A stretch of DNA of 64,000 bases from Poecilobothrus nobilitatus. Its lineage: Eukaryota > Arthropoda > Insecta > Diptera > Dolichopodidae. Location of the stretch: assembly GCA_947095535.1 (NCBI GenBank), contig OX352774.1, positions 72,168,416 to 72,232,415 on the forward strand. The letters are read 5' to 3'. The notes under the pieces were generated by a model. The model ran no database searches and was not told the DNA's origin. It worked only from the letters and a program-made list of their open reading frames with translations. This document shows positions 12,561-24,420 of the stretch, piece after piece. How positions within the stretch are numbered: the first letter of the stretch is position 1; every line of letters begins with the position of its first letter. The position numbers were made by a program, and so were the translations under genes.

Positions 12561-15299
12561 CATATATATGTATTTTCTAATTTGTATATTTTATAAACCA
12601 TTTTTGCTGTAAGAAAAATTTTTAAAAGGTGTAGATTTCAGGTGTCTACAAAAGCTAATTTTCAAATTTCGACCCTCATAATGTGTAATTATTATTCAGT
12701 GACATAGAGCAGAAGATTATAGGGGATGTCTATAGAGATAACCATTTCAACAAAAATGTTGTGCTTACAAACAAAATTATACATTTTCCATGTACATATA
12801 TATATATCTAAAATAGGAATTTCAAATATTTTCAAGGTTTCATTTTAAGTATTTATTATCATCAGTTTATGTATGAAATTCTAAAAAAATTTTTCGTTAA
12901 ATTAAAAAATTGCTAATTTCATATGGTTTTTGTATTACTGTATATTTTTGTCATGAAAAAAGCGGTCTAGGAAATAACCTCTAAGAAATAATCCTCCAAA
13001 AAAAAAAAAATGATATCATTATAAAATAATATCCTAAATTCAAAATGAAATATTCCCCGCAATAAATTGAAAAACCTCCCCCCAAATTAAAATAAAATAA
13101 TCCCACAAATTTTTTTAAAAATATTATCTAACTAAGAAAAGTTAAATAACATATAATAATAACGTGTTAACTATATTTGTCCCAACAATAAAATCCCGAA
13201 AATCGTAATTTTTAAATTTGTCAGCTTTAATTATTTATATAAACGTAATTTTGTCACAACGGTTATCGAAACGCTTTTAACGGTTTCGGTAAAACACATC
13301 AAATATGGGGATTTTTCATACTTTTAGAATTTTTGCTCCGTATCGACTAAGGTTAAATTGTTTTGTACTATAATTGTTGTCACTTTATTTTAATGAGATT
13401 TATCGTAAGTTTAAAATTTCATTGCTTATTTTAAACAGTATGCTGATACAAGTCTTTTATTCTAAATAGATGAAAAAATGTACGTACGGGGAGTATATAA
13501 ATAAACTAACAAACATTGTTAAAAACTAAAAATTCTTAAAAACAATTTTAAAATATTTAAGAAACAAATAAATAAATAAAACATCACTATTAATTACTAC
13601 GATTCTCATGTCAAAATAAATAAAAAAAAACATCGAATAAAAAACTTAATACATAATTACTAAAAAAGAACAAAAAGTTAAAAAAATTCCCGGAAAATTA
13701 ACTATAGTAATAAACAAACCATGATATTTATGCAAAAATATAAAAAATAAAATCATTAAAAAACTAAAATAAATAAAAAAATTGTATTTAAATTGTTTTT
13801 CAACACTTTTTTTTTTGTTGCATATCGAATGAAACGATAAAAATACGAATCGATAAAAATACGCATATAATTAACGAAAAAATTTACAATGGAATTTAAA
13901 CAAAAAAAAAAAAAATTAATTTAAATTTTATTTAAAGCATTGCTTAGCTTGGAATGTTATTTATAAATTTATATTAGCTATATCCTAAATTATTTTTGAT
14001 ATGTAATTTGTTTTGAAAATGAATCGCTAATGAAGAACTAATGAGAGTTCACCCATATGAAAATGATAGTCTCTTATTAAGTTGTTTTGTACATATACAT
14101 AGATATACTTAATATCAAAAATTTAAAAGATGGTTAGACTAGTTTTTATTTAAATGAAAATTCATTTAAAAACAAAAAAAAAGAAATCGAAATTGAATTG
14201 TTATCATTCAAGTTCATTTATTATATTTCGATATTTCTTTTATTTTTGTAATTTATTTTTAGAAAGTTAATAAAAATATTGATTATTGATTTTTATTAGT
14301 TCATTAAAAAAAAAAAAAAATCAAAGGGCGATGACATTTTCTTATATAAATCTATTGTTTATCGTTTAAAAATTTGTTTAGATTATTTGGGGAAAAAATA
14401 AAAGATGAAAGTTTATTTTTGTCACAACTAATATGTAAAAATGCGGCTTTATTATCAAAAGATTTTCTTTTAATTTATAAATAAAATCTAAACACTAAAG
14501 TAAAAAAAAATTTAGAGGTACCCATAGACATAAGGTTGATCGCAATATAAACAATAAATCACAAAGTTATTTTTAGAACAACTTAAAAAAAAATCAGCTA
14601 TCTCCATTATAGGACCGTCATCACAATAACTGGAAAACTTAATATGCTTATTTACATATTATAATATAATATATTACATTTTATGTATTATATGTACATT
14701 TTATGCACAAAATTATAAAATTGCAAAAAAAAAGGTTTACACACAAAATAAATTTCGTAAATTGCGACCTATCAATTTAAAATATTTACGTCAAAATATT
14801 AAATATGAAATTTTATCGAATTTTATCTGCTATTTGAGTTGTACACGTACCCCCAGGCAGACGACACACAGAGAGACAGACACCAATCCAAAAACACTTT
14901 ATTTCGGGTTTTACGTACCGGAGAAATGCATATATGCAAAAACCAGAGGTTCGAAATTTTGGTGGCATCACAATACCTTTCTTATACATTGCATCTATGC
15001 TATCGGTAAAAAAAAAAATAATTTTGCGTTAAAAACTTTTTATGTATTTACTTTAAACTATTAAGTTGTAAGAAATAGGCTGTAATTAATGTAAGCAAAA
15101 GACAAAGTAAGTATTTTTTTTCATAATAATCAAAAAGAAATCTAATATTTTAAGGCTTAAGTATGCCTCTATTTGAGAAAATTTTACATTTTTTATAAAA
15201 TTTTCTTGGAAAGTTGTTTTTAAAATAGTTCATCGTTTACAATCATTATGCTTTTGAAAAACACCCAACAAAATGACATTTTTTTCAATGTGAATTGTG
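12556..15299. other. AT-rich stretch with C-tract repeats
   Basis: At about 12,970-13,200 there are irregular AATAATCCTCCAAA / AATCCCACAAA units resembling the tandem array at 21.1-21.5 kb. At about 14,835-14,960 lies a less AT-biased block with ACACACAGAGAGACAGACAC and CGGGTTTTACGTACCGG; the open frame across it (14,762-15,064) has no recognisable domain. No gene is supported. Confidence 0.45.
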
Positions 15300-15480
15300 A
15301 ATATTCTTGCGGGATTAAGATGAAAAGTTAAAGTTTATTTTTTTGTTTCTAATGGGAGGAGAGGAGAATTTTTCAACAAAGACACCAAGAATACCTTCAT
15401 GAGAGTATTAGATTGCGACTATGATTTAATTCTTGGTGAAAAATTTAATCCAAGCTTTCTTGTCGAAAAGTAAAATTTTC
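15300..15480. repeat. Family C fragment
   Basis: The stretch GGGAGGAGAGGAGAATTTTT, then AAAGACACCAAGAATACC, corresponds to the GTAGATGGGAATCTTCC...AAGACACCAAGAATTCC block at about 62,769-62,805 and to 26,590-26,625. A second, shorter similar stretch (TTGAATTGGGAGTCCCATG) is at about 15,554-15,572 and resembles about 62,936-62,955. The copy is broken and strongly diverged. Confidence 0.45.
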
Positions 15481-15884
15481 AAAATCTTAAGGATACTTAA
15501 GACAGGTCCTTTTACATAACAATTATTTGTAATACATAGGATACGGAAATTTTTGAATTGGGAGTCCCATGTAATTTAACTTTGGTGAAAAAATGAAACG
15601 ACTCTTCCTTGCCGAAAAGCAAAATTATGAAGATCATTTTACTTTTTACTTAATACAGTTATACAGTTATTCTTTCTTTTTATTGTTATTTCACAAAAAA
15701 AACTCTCAACATTTGACGCATGAAAACTCCCAACAATTGACACGTAAATCACTGCACTCTATAGTACCAACCTAACGTTATACAAGAATCTTCTAACGTT
15801 AAGAACCTATATTAAAGAGTATTATTCAGTGTTTTTTAAGATTTACGGCACGATGATACAACTTTGATGGCAGTCTTGAAAACT

Positions 15885-16075
15885 TTTTAAGTTAATCGTC
15901 CGAGAGTTTATATTTAAATTTTGAAAAAAAGAAACTCCATAGATATTTTCGTCTTTTTCTAGATGAACCGTGACAGAAACCGTGACACCGTATAAAGAAA
16001 ATGTTACAATTTTTCCATGAAGTCAATTCTCTTGCAAAATCTATAATGATATCCTTATTCATACTTAATTTTTCT
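15885..16075 (-). pseudogene. Family C LINE C-terminal fragment
   Basis: On the minus strand the sequence reads NCNIFF...CHGSSRKRRKYLWSFFF. The SRKRRKYL- -SFFF core is shared with the copies at 7.03 kb and 62.63 kb, and the upstream NC-IFF segment stands where EHFLC-CP stands in the best copy. A short CCGTGACAGAAACCGTGACA duplication has expanded the region between them. It is a decayed C-terminal tail of a LINE polyprotein, non-functional. Confidence 0.6.
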
Positions 16076-16364
16076 AGCAAAACTACCGATCAGATAATAG
16101 CCCGTGTTTTACTCGTGTTGACAATAAATATTTTTATTTTTTTTTTTTATTTTATATTGGTTGTTGGTTATAAATCGACGCTACCATTTGGTCTTTATTT
16201 TTTTAAGAACGTGACGCTTGAAACGACGCGAACTTTGGGTCATCATCTTTAGAGTTGTAGAATTTCAGAAGTTGTCTAAATAAATAACACTTTTAGTTAC
16301 ACACAATTAGTAGTTATAATCCTAAGAACAATATAAACATCAACAAGATTTATTTATGGATTGA

Positions 16365-16384
16365 TCGTCGTCGTCGTCGTCGTC
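16365..16384. repeat. (TCG)n microsatellite
   Basis: About six and a half TCG trinucleotides in a row. It is a rare GC-containing simple repeat in this AT-rich window and does not lie in a coding frame. Confidence 0.9.
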
Positions 16385-17895
16385 TATATATATTTCCCTA
16401 TTTGCTATTATCTTAAACAAATTTTATTTAGAAAGCTAAATTAAAATTTAACTTAAAAGACTTTATTTTTTTATAGCATATTATTATCTAATATTATAAG
16501 TAGTTACTAACTCAATAAAGTACTTAAAATAAATTTCCGATATAAGTAGTTGTTATTAAAAAAAAAAAAGAAAAAAAAAACCAACAAATTTCGATAATCG
16601 ATTAGATAATCTTTTATTTTTATTTTATTTTTTAAGCTTATTCATAAACCACAATTTCATTATTATTTTTTTTTATCTTCTATACTCTTAATACTAATCA
16701 ACTTCTTTATATTACAATTTCTTCTTACCATTCAAATCAAAAATAATAATTCAATTACTCATAAATTTCTGGTTTATAAACCACAGTGTATTGTAATAAT
16801 TTTAAGTCTTAGAAAAAAAAAAAAAAAAAAAAAAACATTCACTTTTTTTAGCATATGACTTCATCGTGTTCATTAAAACTTTAATTATTAACTTATGTGG
16901 AAGAAATATTCCATAGTTGAATAAACTTTTTTAATCTAATGAGCTGTAATAAGAAATATAGGTATATATATATGTATGTATGTGAATATTAGTCAACCTA
17001 TTTAATATATAATGAATTGAAAAAAAAAAAAGACTTTCCATAATGAGTTCTAATTAGTTCCTGTCCAAGAAAAAATATATATATAGTTAGTTCGATGCCA
17101 TGAGATTAGTTATACCATTCTGTTTATATATGATCGGACATAAAATTGCAATACCATTTTAGTTGATTGCCATTATTTTGATTCTTAAATTCTTAAACTG
17201 TAATAAAGAATTTAAACAATGATTTATTGTCATTATCCATAAAATTTTAATTATGTTCCATATTGTTCAGAATCATTTATGTTGCACCTGCAATTATACC
17301 ATACAAGTTTTATTGGTATGCAGTATAAATTGAATTTTAAATATGAAGTACAATTATAGAAGAGACTGTAAAATAAAGTACGTATTAAAAATAAAAAAAA
17401 AGTAATTAACTGAGCAATAAAAATATAAAACAAAATGTGATACATAAGTATATTGTATAGATGGTCCTGCAAATGAGACAAAAATATGAAATGTAAAACT
17501 TACTCATATAGAGTATCTTAAAGTACATTTTCAAATTGCTATAATATATATGTGCTCACTGCTCATTAAAAAGCCATAACTCATTAGATTACCGTATCTA
17601 ACCGTATACCCAAGAAATTAGAAATATAAAACAGTCTGGAAATTTCAAGATGACAATAAAGTTTTATATTCGCGAAGAAAGTAAGTGGGGAAAGGGATGG
17701 GGAAATTTTGATTGACATTGTAAGAATATCTGTTTTTGTTTTAATTTTTTCTTATATATTTATTCTTGACTTTTTAGTGTTAATTTATTCTACTACTTTT
17801 GCTTTTCATATATTACCATTCAAGTTGAATTATGGTACTGAAACATATTTTTTGACAATGAAATAAATTTTAACTTTTTCTTTTAATTTCAATTA
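16385..17895. other. AT-rich non-coding stretch
   Basis: AT-rich DNA with A runs (about 16,558-16,580 and 16,815-16,834). No element or gene recognised. Confidence 0.55.
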
Positions 17896-18071
17896 CTTCT
17901 AGTGGGTAAGAGCGTATAAAATACGTTATAAACACCGAGGGAGTGTGGGTTCCAATCCGACACACGTCGTAAGAATATTTCACCCTTACGACTTTTACAG
18001 CCACTACTGAAAAGCAAGGGCTGTGTAATTTCTTGTTAACATTTGTGTGACAGAGAAATGCATTAAAAACA
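17896..18071 (+). repeat. SINE-A copy 1 (tRNA-derived SINE)
   Basis: It begins inside the tRNA-like head (TAGTGGGTAAGAGCGTATAA); the first 10 or so bases of the head are missing compared with the copy at 44,577. It carries a B-box-like GGTTCCAATCC, one change from the GGTTCGAATCC of the full copy. Then follow the body blocks CGTAAGAATATTTC, ACAGCCACTACTGAAAAGCA and the end block GACAGAGAAATGCATTAAAA. Length is about 175 bases. It is directly followed by a family C fragment. Confidence 0.85.
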
Positions 18072-18089
18072 AAATTTCAATAATTTTTT

Positions 18090-18290
18090 TCTTGTGGGAG
18101 ATGTAAATCTTCAAAGGACACTAAGAAAATCTAAGCCCTCTTGGTAGTGTAAGATTTTTATTCATTAGAACTATTTCACTCAGTGGGTAGCCAGTATAAT
18201 TAGATAATCATCCTAATTGCGTGCGGTAATCACAAAACAGTATAACGGCTGAGGAATTATGATTTGTGGTCAAATGTAAAAGTCAAATCA
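18090..18290 (+). repeat. Family C fragment next to SINE-A
   Basis: AAATCTTCAAAGGACACTAA, then CTCTTGGTAGTGTAAGATTT, then TTATTCATTAGAACTA parallels 26,590-26,665 (CCTTGGTAGTGTCAGATTTT, TATTGATCAAGCCCACC). Diverged and partial, with no coding potential. Confidence 0.5.
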
Positions 18291-21059
18291 GTTTTATCAA
18301 TACGTTTCTGTAAAATTTTGAGACTAGTATTTAGAGTAAAGGATAACACAAAAATATAAATATATACACACAAACATTATTAAATGTTTGATGTCATTTG
18401 GATTTTACATAAAACTTTTAAATAATTTGGAGAATCGGATGCGATAATTTTAGCAAAGGAATTCATTAATTTTACAACAAAAAATAGTTGTCAAGCTTTT
18501 CCATAATTTTCTTAATTTTTTTCATAATATAAAATATCAATATGTCATCGTTTATGTCAAGATCGACAGTATGGCAAATGTTTATTCTGAAAAATAAAAA
18601 TTAATAGCTTTCTATGTATGTGTATTGTTTCACATTTTAAAACATGTTTCTTTAAACTCGTGTTTTTATAAATTATACATTACCATGTTATAGTATATAA
18701 AATAAATAACATTCAGATCAATGAGAAATATTAGTATTTTCAGTTCCCTATATGAGTATATGAGAAAATTAATGGGACAATATACCCATTTTATATTCTC
18801 TGATAACAATTCGATTTTCTTTTTTGCTATTATTGAACTCAACCAAACATTATAGGTACTAATAAACTTCACTGTTCAAACCCATATTTGTAGTTAATTG
18901 TCCTTTAATATTATCCTTCTGCATTATTATTATTCCAATAAAAATGCAACCATATTATCTACATTAAAGATAATTTTTTTTATTATTATTAGTTTCGTAT
19001 TAGGTTTTAATTTTGTTTCATGTGACAGTAAAAAAAAAAAAAAAAACAGTTCATGATAAATAAGAAATCAAATCCGTTTATAAAATGGTATAAAAAATGT
19101 TTTATATAAAAGTGAGTCATATTTAAAGTAAGAATTTTATTTATTTTTTTTTTTCTAATGTTTTTTTATTTTTGTTTTTGAGAAGATGTTATCCTTGAAC
19201 TGGTAAAACTTACGTCATTTAAAAACAACAACAAAAAAACCATGCTGAAAGCTTAAGGAGCTACATTACAGTAAATGTATATAAAATTTAATAATACTTT
19301 AGAAAAGTGCAGTAAAATAGAAAAAAAAAAATAAATAAAATAAAAAAGTGCTTTTAAAATAAGTTTCAGATATTTAGAAGAAGTTTGTATGTAAGAGTTT
19401 TTTAATGCAGTAAAATAATGATTTTTTTTTTATTTGTCTCAAAGTTGAAAGTGAAATTAAATTAAAAATTTGTATTCATCTTAAAAGAAATTATAGGATT
19501 TTTTCATGCATATTATTAAAAAATTGGCAGCATTTTAAAAATTTTGTGCCAACAAACCTTGAAAGTAACATAAATATTTACTATTTTTTGCCAAAAGACT
19601 TTTACGAAAGTTTTCTATTAGTTCTAATTTTTTTTGAAAGTTGATATTAAAAAATTTTTAAATTAAATTTTTATTCATTAATAGAAAAATATAGGAAATA
19701 AAATAAATCTATTGAACTTTTTGCAATTGAATCGAACTCAAATCTAACTATTTCAAACAAAAACTACGTTAAAACATATGATTTTGTTTGAAAAAGTAAT
19801 TTTTGAGTTCAAGCTCAGTTCTATGCATTCGACCCATTAACATATTATGTATATTTATTTCCACCTCGATTCAATATTCCATTGGTATGGTCTCGAAGTA
19901 ACTTTAATTATTTAAAAATAACACTTAATAATAAAATGAAACGAAATATGATAAATTGGTCAAAGAGGACATTAGAAGGATCGTGAAATTTAAATAATTA
20001 CAAGTCTTAAGACATTTTATCTTGAAATATAAGTAATTTTACTAAAATTAGCCTGTTACAATAGAATATAATTTATCGCCTCTGCCGAGAAAAGGATGAA
20101 ATTTAAAATGTATGTTCGTTAATGCTATAGAAATACTGTTCTCTGCTGAATGAGATATAACATCTTTATTTGAGACAATTGCTTTAATTAATTAATTACT
20201 ATATATACATTATAGAAGATGAAATTTAATTAGAGGATTACAAAGACAGGCACATGTAAAAGACATCTCAATCGTTAGATAAAAAAGTTATCACAATACT
20301 GTCGTATACAAAATGTGCATTGTAAAATACTTATTTAGTAAAAGATTTGTGCATTGCAATATATTTAGAAAGAAGGTTCAAATTATTATAGTTTCTATTT
20401 AAAGTTCATTAAATAAGAATAAAATAAAATAAAATAAAAAAGCTTCTAAATTTTAATTAACTATATTTTTTTTCCAGGTCTTTATTATAATATATTTTGT
20501 AGTATTTTTTTTTGCAATACGTCGATTTTTATTGAAACCGCGCTTCAACCACAACATTCAATGTCAATTTCATTATTTTTTATGCTTTGATTATTAATTA
20601 TTATATATATGACGACATTTCTACGCCCCAAAAATATATTTTATGTATAAAATCTAAAATTAAACTTCTCAAAGAAAAAAAACATAAAAACAATATAAGT
20701 AAATCAATTGAAAATTGAGTTCATTTCATAATAATAATAAAAATATTTTTAGAGAAATCAATAAAATGCTTAACTAAATATTATATAAAATTTTTATGGT
20801 TTAAAAATGCTATGTGACATCTGTATTTGATAAAACAAAAAAAAAATTAAATATTAATAAAAAAAAATAATTTTTTAAAACTGAACAAATATTTATTATT
20901 TTGACTCAAAATTAAAAGTAGTTTAATTATATGGTAAATTGGTATACGCACTTTAATAACCGTATTAAAATAAATCATAAAAATATTTAAATAATTCTTT
21001 TAAATTCTGTCTTTTAATTTCGTCAAGTTTTTATTTTTTTTTCTGATCGTATCCGTAAA
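18291..21059. other. AT-rich non-coding stretch
   Basis: AT-rich DNA with an AAATA/ATAAA pentamer run at about 20,415-20,440 and a good acceptor-like TTTTTTTTCCAG at 20,466-20,477. The bases after it (GTCTTT) do not form a good donor, and no exon is evident. Confidence 0.5.
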
Positions 21060-21094
21060 AGCCTGCAACTAATATGAGATATCGTGGTTGTAGG

Positions 21095-21490
21095 CATTAC
21101 GAACTAACCGTCAGGTTACTAACCCCCAAGTTAAAAATAAACTCATCCCTAATATTTTTGGTTCTTAGTTCATTATGAACTAACCCCCAAAAAAAACGAA
21201 ATATTTATATATATGTATTTAATATAAATATTTTTTAATTTTTGGAGTTTAGCTCATATGAATTAATCCACAAATTCTAAAAAAATACTAATCGCCAAAA
21301 ATAATGAACTAATCCCCAAAAATAACGAAACAACCCCCAAAAAAATATGAACTAATCCTCAAACATCCTTTTTGGGTTTAATTTATATGATTTAATCCCC
21401 AAATTCTAAAAATAAACTAAATCCCAAAAAAAATTAACTAAGTAATCCTCAAGTTAAATTTTAGCAAAAATATTGGGGATTCGCTAATTT
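21095..21490. repeat. Degenerate tandem array, unit about AACTAATCCCCAAAAATA
   Basis: Variants of AACTAATCCCCAAA recur at about 21,118, 21,178, 21,263, 21,309, 21,330, 21,351, 21,395 and 21,440, with irregular spacing of roughly 20 bases or multiples. At the left edge a GCCTGCAAC / GTTGTAGGC hairpin (about 21,061-21,095) and at the right a GTTGTAGTCTGCAAGC (about 21,525-21,541) form a loose inverted pair. The array may therefore be the inside of a larger inverted-repeat element. No ORF. Confidence 0.5.
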
Positions 21491-21540
21491 TTGTACTTGG
21501 AGGTTTGTGTCTTGGGGTCGGGTAGTTGTAGTCTGCAAGC

Positions 21541-22749
21541 GCATAGAATTTATTATAAAATTAAAATGACATTTGTAAAATATCTTTGTGTTGTAAAATA
21601 ATATCATAAATGTCGCTTCAAAATCAAATATTTTCATTGCATTATTGAATCATAAATATGCAAAATTTTTAATAAACCATTTTTCTAATTATGTATCTAT
21701 TATAAAACTTTTTGCTGTCAATTTGAACTATAATTTATATTATGTGATCGTTTGCCCACCTAAAAATTTTTTCTTAAATAAAATTACCATTCAATTATTG
21801 TAAGTACTAAGTATAGAGTAGAGAAAAAGCTTTAATTTGGTTTTTCTAAAAGTACCTATATAAATATTTATTTTTTAATTCAATGTTAAAAATAAATCCG
21901 GAACAGATTATTTTAAAGTACTTAAAAGACATCTAGCAGTCAAAAACAATAACTCTTTATCATTTATGCATTAAACTTGGTATTTAAATGTATATATATA
22001 TGTACATATACCAGTACACACAACATATTATAATATTATGTATGAAGTGGTATTTTATATATCGAATAATTTATTTTTTAAGGAAATTAAAAGAAAAAAA
22101 AAAGACCATGAAATAATAGTTAAAAAAAAAAAATGTACAACCTTGAAAAAATAAAATTCTAAAATTAAAAGTTTTTAATTTTGCTTTTATACATATAAGA
22201 AATGCATTAATTTTCTTGATTTATGATTAAAAGTAACAATTTTTTATGCTGACGAAAATTAAAATTGATCTGCGCTTTTAAAGAATAAAAAAAAAAAAAT
22301 TGGTATAGAATTTCATATAAATTTAATGTCAAGAAGTTAAAAACGTCATTAAAATTTTTAATTATTTCTGAATGCTCTTGAAATTAAAAGGCAAAAAATA
22401 TTTTATTTAATAAAGTTTTTAATTAAATTAAAAAACAAAAAGAAAATGACATATAGGGATAATTTTAGTAGAAAATAGTAATTAATTTGGGCATATTGCG
22501 TTGTATTGTAACATTCTATTTTCAAGATATTTTTTTCTATTCTTAAAATAAATTTAATATATTTTTTGAGATAATGGTTATGTTACTCGGAATTTTCTCA
22601 TGTATAGATATTTTATAAAATTGTAATAATATTGTATTTTTTTCGAATTTTGTGCTACGTTTTTTCTCAGCTGACCTGTCATACATAATGTATAAGTTCC
22701 TTTTCCGCTTTATTTAAAATCAGTTAAATAAAGTTCAATTTTTTATTTT
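21541..22749. other. AT-rich non-coding stretch
   Basis: AT-rich DNA with A runs. I recognise nothing in it. Confidence 0.55.
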
Positions 22750-22917
22750 TTTTGCATTATATAAATGTGAACAGGAAATTTCACAACCTTTCCTGTACAG
22801 GCGTGGTTGTACATATCGTAAGGGGGAACAACTCTTACGACGTGTGTAGAATTCGAACCCACACTCCCTTGGTAAACAGGTATTATACGCTCTTACCCAT
22901 TAGGCCACCGAGGTCCC
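22750..22917 (-). repeat. SINE-A copy 2
   Basis: On the minus strand it runs from GGGACCTCGGTGGCCTAATG (A-box region) through GTGTGGGTTCGAATTC (B-box region) and the body CGTAAGAGTTGTTCCCCC to ACGCCTGTACAGGAAAGG and the 3' CACATTTATATAATGC. It is near full length. Its head abuts the 3' tail of a SINE-B in the same orientation. An apparent open frame through it is an accident of the SINE sequence. Confidence 0.88.
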
Positions 22918-23042
22918 AGTTAATAATTATATATTATAAAAAATCTATAGTATTTATTTATTAATCTATATGATTCAGCCAGGATTTAAACCCGAGACCT
23001 TTTGAATGAAAGATCAGTGTCTTAAACACTACAACATTGGCT
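22918..23042 (-). repeat. SINE-B copy 1
   Basis: Minus-strand reading: AGCCAATGTTGTAGTGTTTA (A box), then GACACTGATCTTTCATTC, GGTCTCGGGTTTAAATCC (B box), then CATATAGATTAATAAATAA and TATAGATTTTTTATAAT. The same blocks occur in the copy at 49,675. It is a tRNA-like head of about 75 bases plus a short AT-rich tail. The head keeps both internal Pol III boxes, but the acceptor stem does not pair well, so it is not a tRNA gene. Confidence 0.85.
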
Positions 23043-23504
23043 AAATATAGTAACATCATGAAAAACTTTTAAATTTATAACCTATTTTTAATAAACAAAT
23101 TAGATTTTATTACTTAACCTTAATTTTATATTAATTAAATAAAAATTTGATTAAATAAAACTACAAGAACTTGACAAAAAGTCAAAATAATAGAATATAA
23201 ATAATAGAAATAAATAAATACATAAAATATAAACAAAATAAATAAAAATCAATTGCGTGTTTTCTTTTCATTCATAACAAGCTGGCCTAAAATTTTATAT
23301 ATTGCAGTTTTGACTCACAGCAATAATTTTTTATATCGCATTTTTGTCCTTCATTGGAAAGTCAAAAGACAGATTATATAGACACATGATCTTTTTCTCA
23401 TTAATACAAGTATTTATATGCAAATATAGAACTGTATTCATGTTAAACAGTAAAATTCCTTCTAGTATTTATTCACTTATTGATCCTATATTGGTATCAT
23501 ACTT
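23043..23504. other. AT-rich non-coding stretch
   Basis: AATAAATAAATAA-type low-complexity DNA. Nothing recognised. Confidence 0.55.
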
Positions 23505-23600
23505 TTTATACCCGTATGAACTATGTCTAAGGGTATAAAAATAAATTTGCCATTTCGTTTATGACACTTTAAAGGAGTCGAGCTAGATATAGTGTGAAAG
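23505..23600. repeat. TTTATACCC...GGGTATAAAA palindrome, fly-type repeat signature
   Basis: TTTTTATACCC at 23,507-23,517 and its complement GGGTATAAAAA at 23,531-23,541 flank a short spacer. Then come AAATTTGCCATTTCGTTTAT, GACACTTTAAAGG and AGTCGAGCTAGATATAG. From general knowledge, fly repeats often show a GGGTATA...CATTTCGTTTGTAACAC...GTCGA-CTAG sequence in this order. The resemblance is from memory and not aligned. Confidence 0.5.
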
Positions 23601-24420
23601 GTATGGATCGGTTCAGAATCGAATTCTCCGCACGATAACAGAATCGAATTCTCCACACAATAACAGAATGGAATTCCCCGAAAATCCATCATTTTCGGCC
23701 GTCGGGTTCGATTAACTGCCTCCCAACTTCTTTCTTTATATGGAAATAACTCAGTATCTATTAAAGCTAAGTATCTGAAATTTTGCAAAATGGTGTCGAG
23801 TTACAGGCCAACAACATCTGTAAAATTTGGTTGTGGTAGTGCAACAAGTTCGAATAGCTGCCATGCAACTTCTCTTTTTAAATCAAAATAACTCAGTGTC
23901 TATTGAAGCTAATTGGGTATAATTGGGTATTGGGTATCTGAAATTTAGTGAAGAGATGTCGAGTTACAGGCCAAAAACTTTTGTAAAATTTGGTTGGTCT
24001 AGAGCAGCCGGTTCAGGCTTCTACACTTCTTTTAGAACTTAATGGCGCTAGGCGTCTGAAATCTTATAAATGATTATCAAGTTTTATGGCAAAAACTTCT
24101 GTAAAATTTAGTTGTGCAGGTGCAATAAGTTCGGGTAGCTGCCATACAACTTTTTTTTTAAAATTAAAATAACTGTTCGTCTATTGGATCCAGGTATGTG
24201 AAATTTCGAAAAACATGTTGAATTGCATGCTAACAACTTTAGTAAAATTTGGTTGCGCTAGAGCAGTAGGTTTAGGCTTTCTATATCTTTTGGAACTTTA
24301 TGAAGCTAAGCGTCTGACATCTTACAAAAGATGATCAAGTTTTAGGGTAATAGTTTCTGTAAAATTTGGTTGTGTTGGTGCAATAGATACAGGTTAGTAG
24401 CTGTCATACAACTGCACAAT
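23600..24420. repeat. Compound tandem repeat with alternating half-units
   Basis: A TGTAAAATTTGGTTG anchor starts at about 23,819, 23,980, 24,098, 24,241 and 24,358, so the steps are about 161, 118, 143 and 117 bases. Two half-unit types alternate. Type 1 continues GTGCAACAAGTTCGAATAGC and CAACTTCTCTTTTTAAA. Type 2 continues CTAGAGCAGCCGGTTCAGGC and CTTTTAGAACTT. Thus the real unit is a dimer of about 260-280 bases, repeated about 2.5-3 times. Just before it, a short CAGAATCGAATTCTCC unit occurs three times (23,610-23,680). Not coding. Confidence 0.75.

Noticed and set aside
14762..15064. 100-codon plus-strand frame
   Set aside because: No recognised domain, no similar sequence in the window, ends in low-complexity lysine/phenylalanine codons, no splice or promoter context.
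20460..20485. Ratchet site at TTTTTTTTCCAG|GTCTTT
   Set aside because: The acceptor half is good, but GTCTTT is not a plausible 5' splice site.
21100..21490. CRISPR-like array
   Set aside because: Units and spacers are irregular and degenerate, and the window is clearly eukaryotic nuclear DNA.
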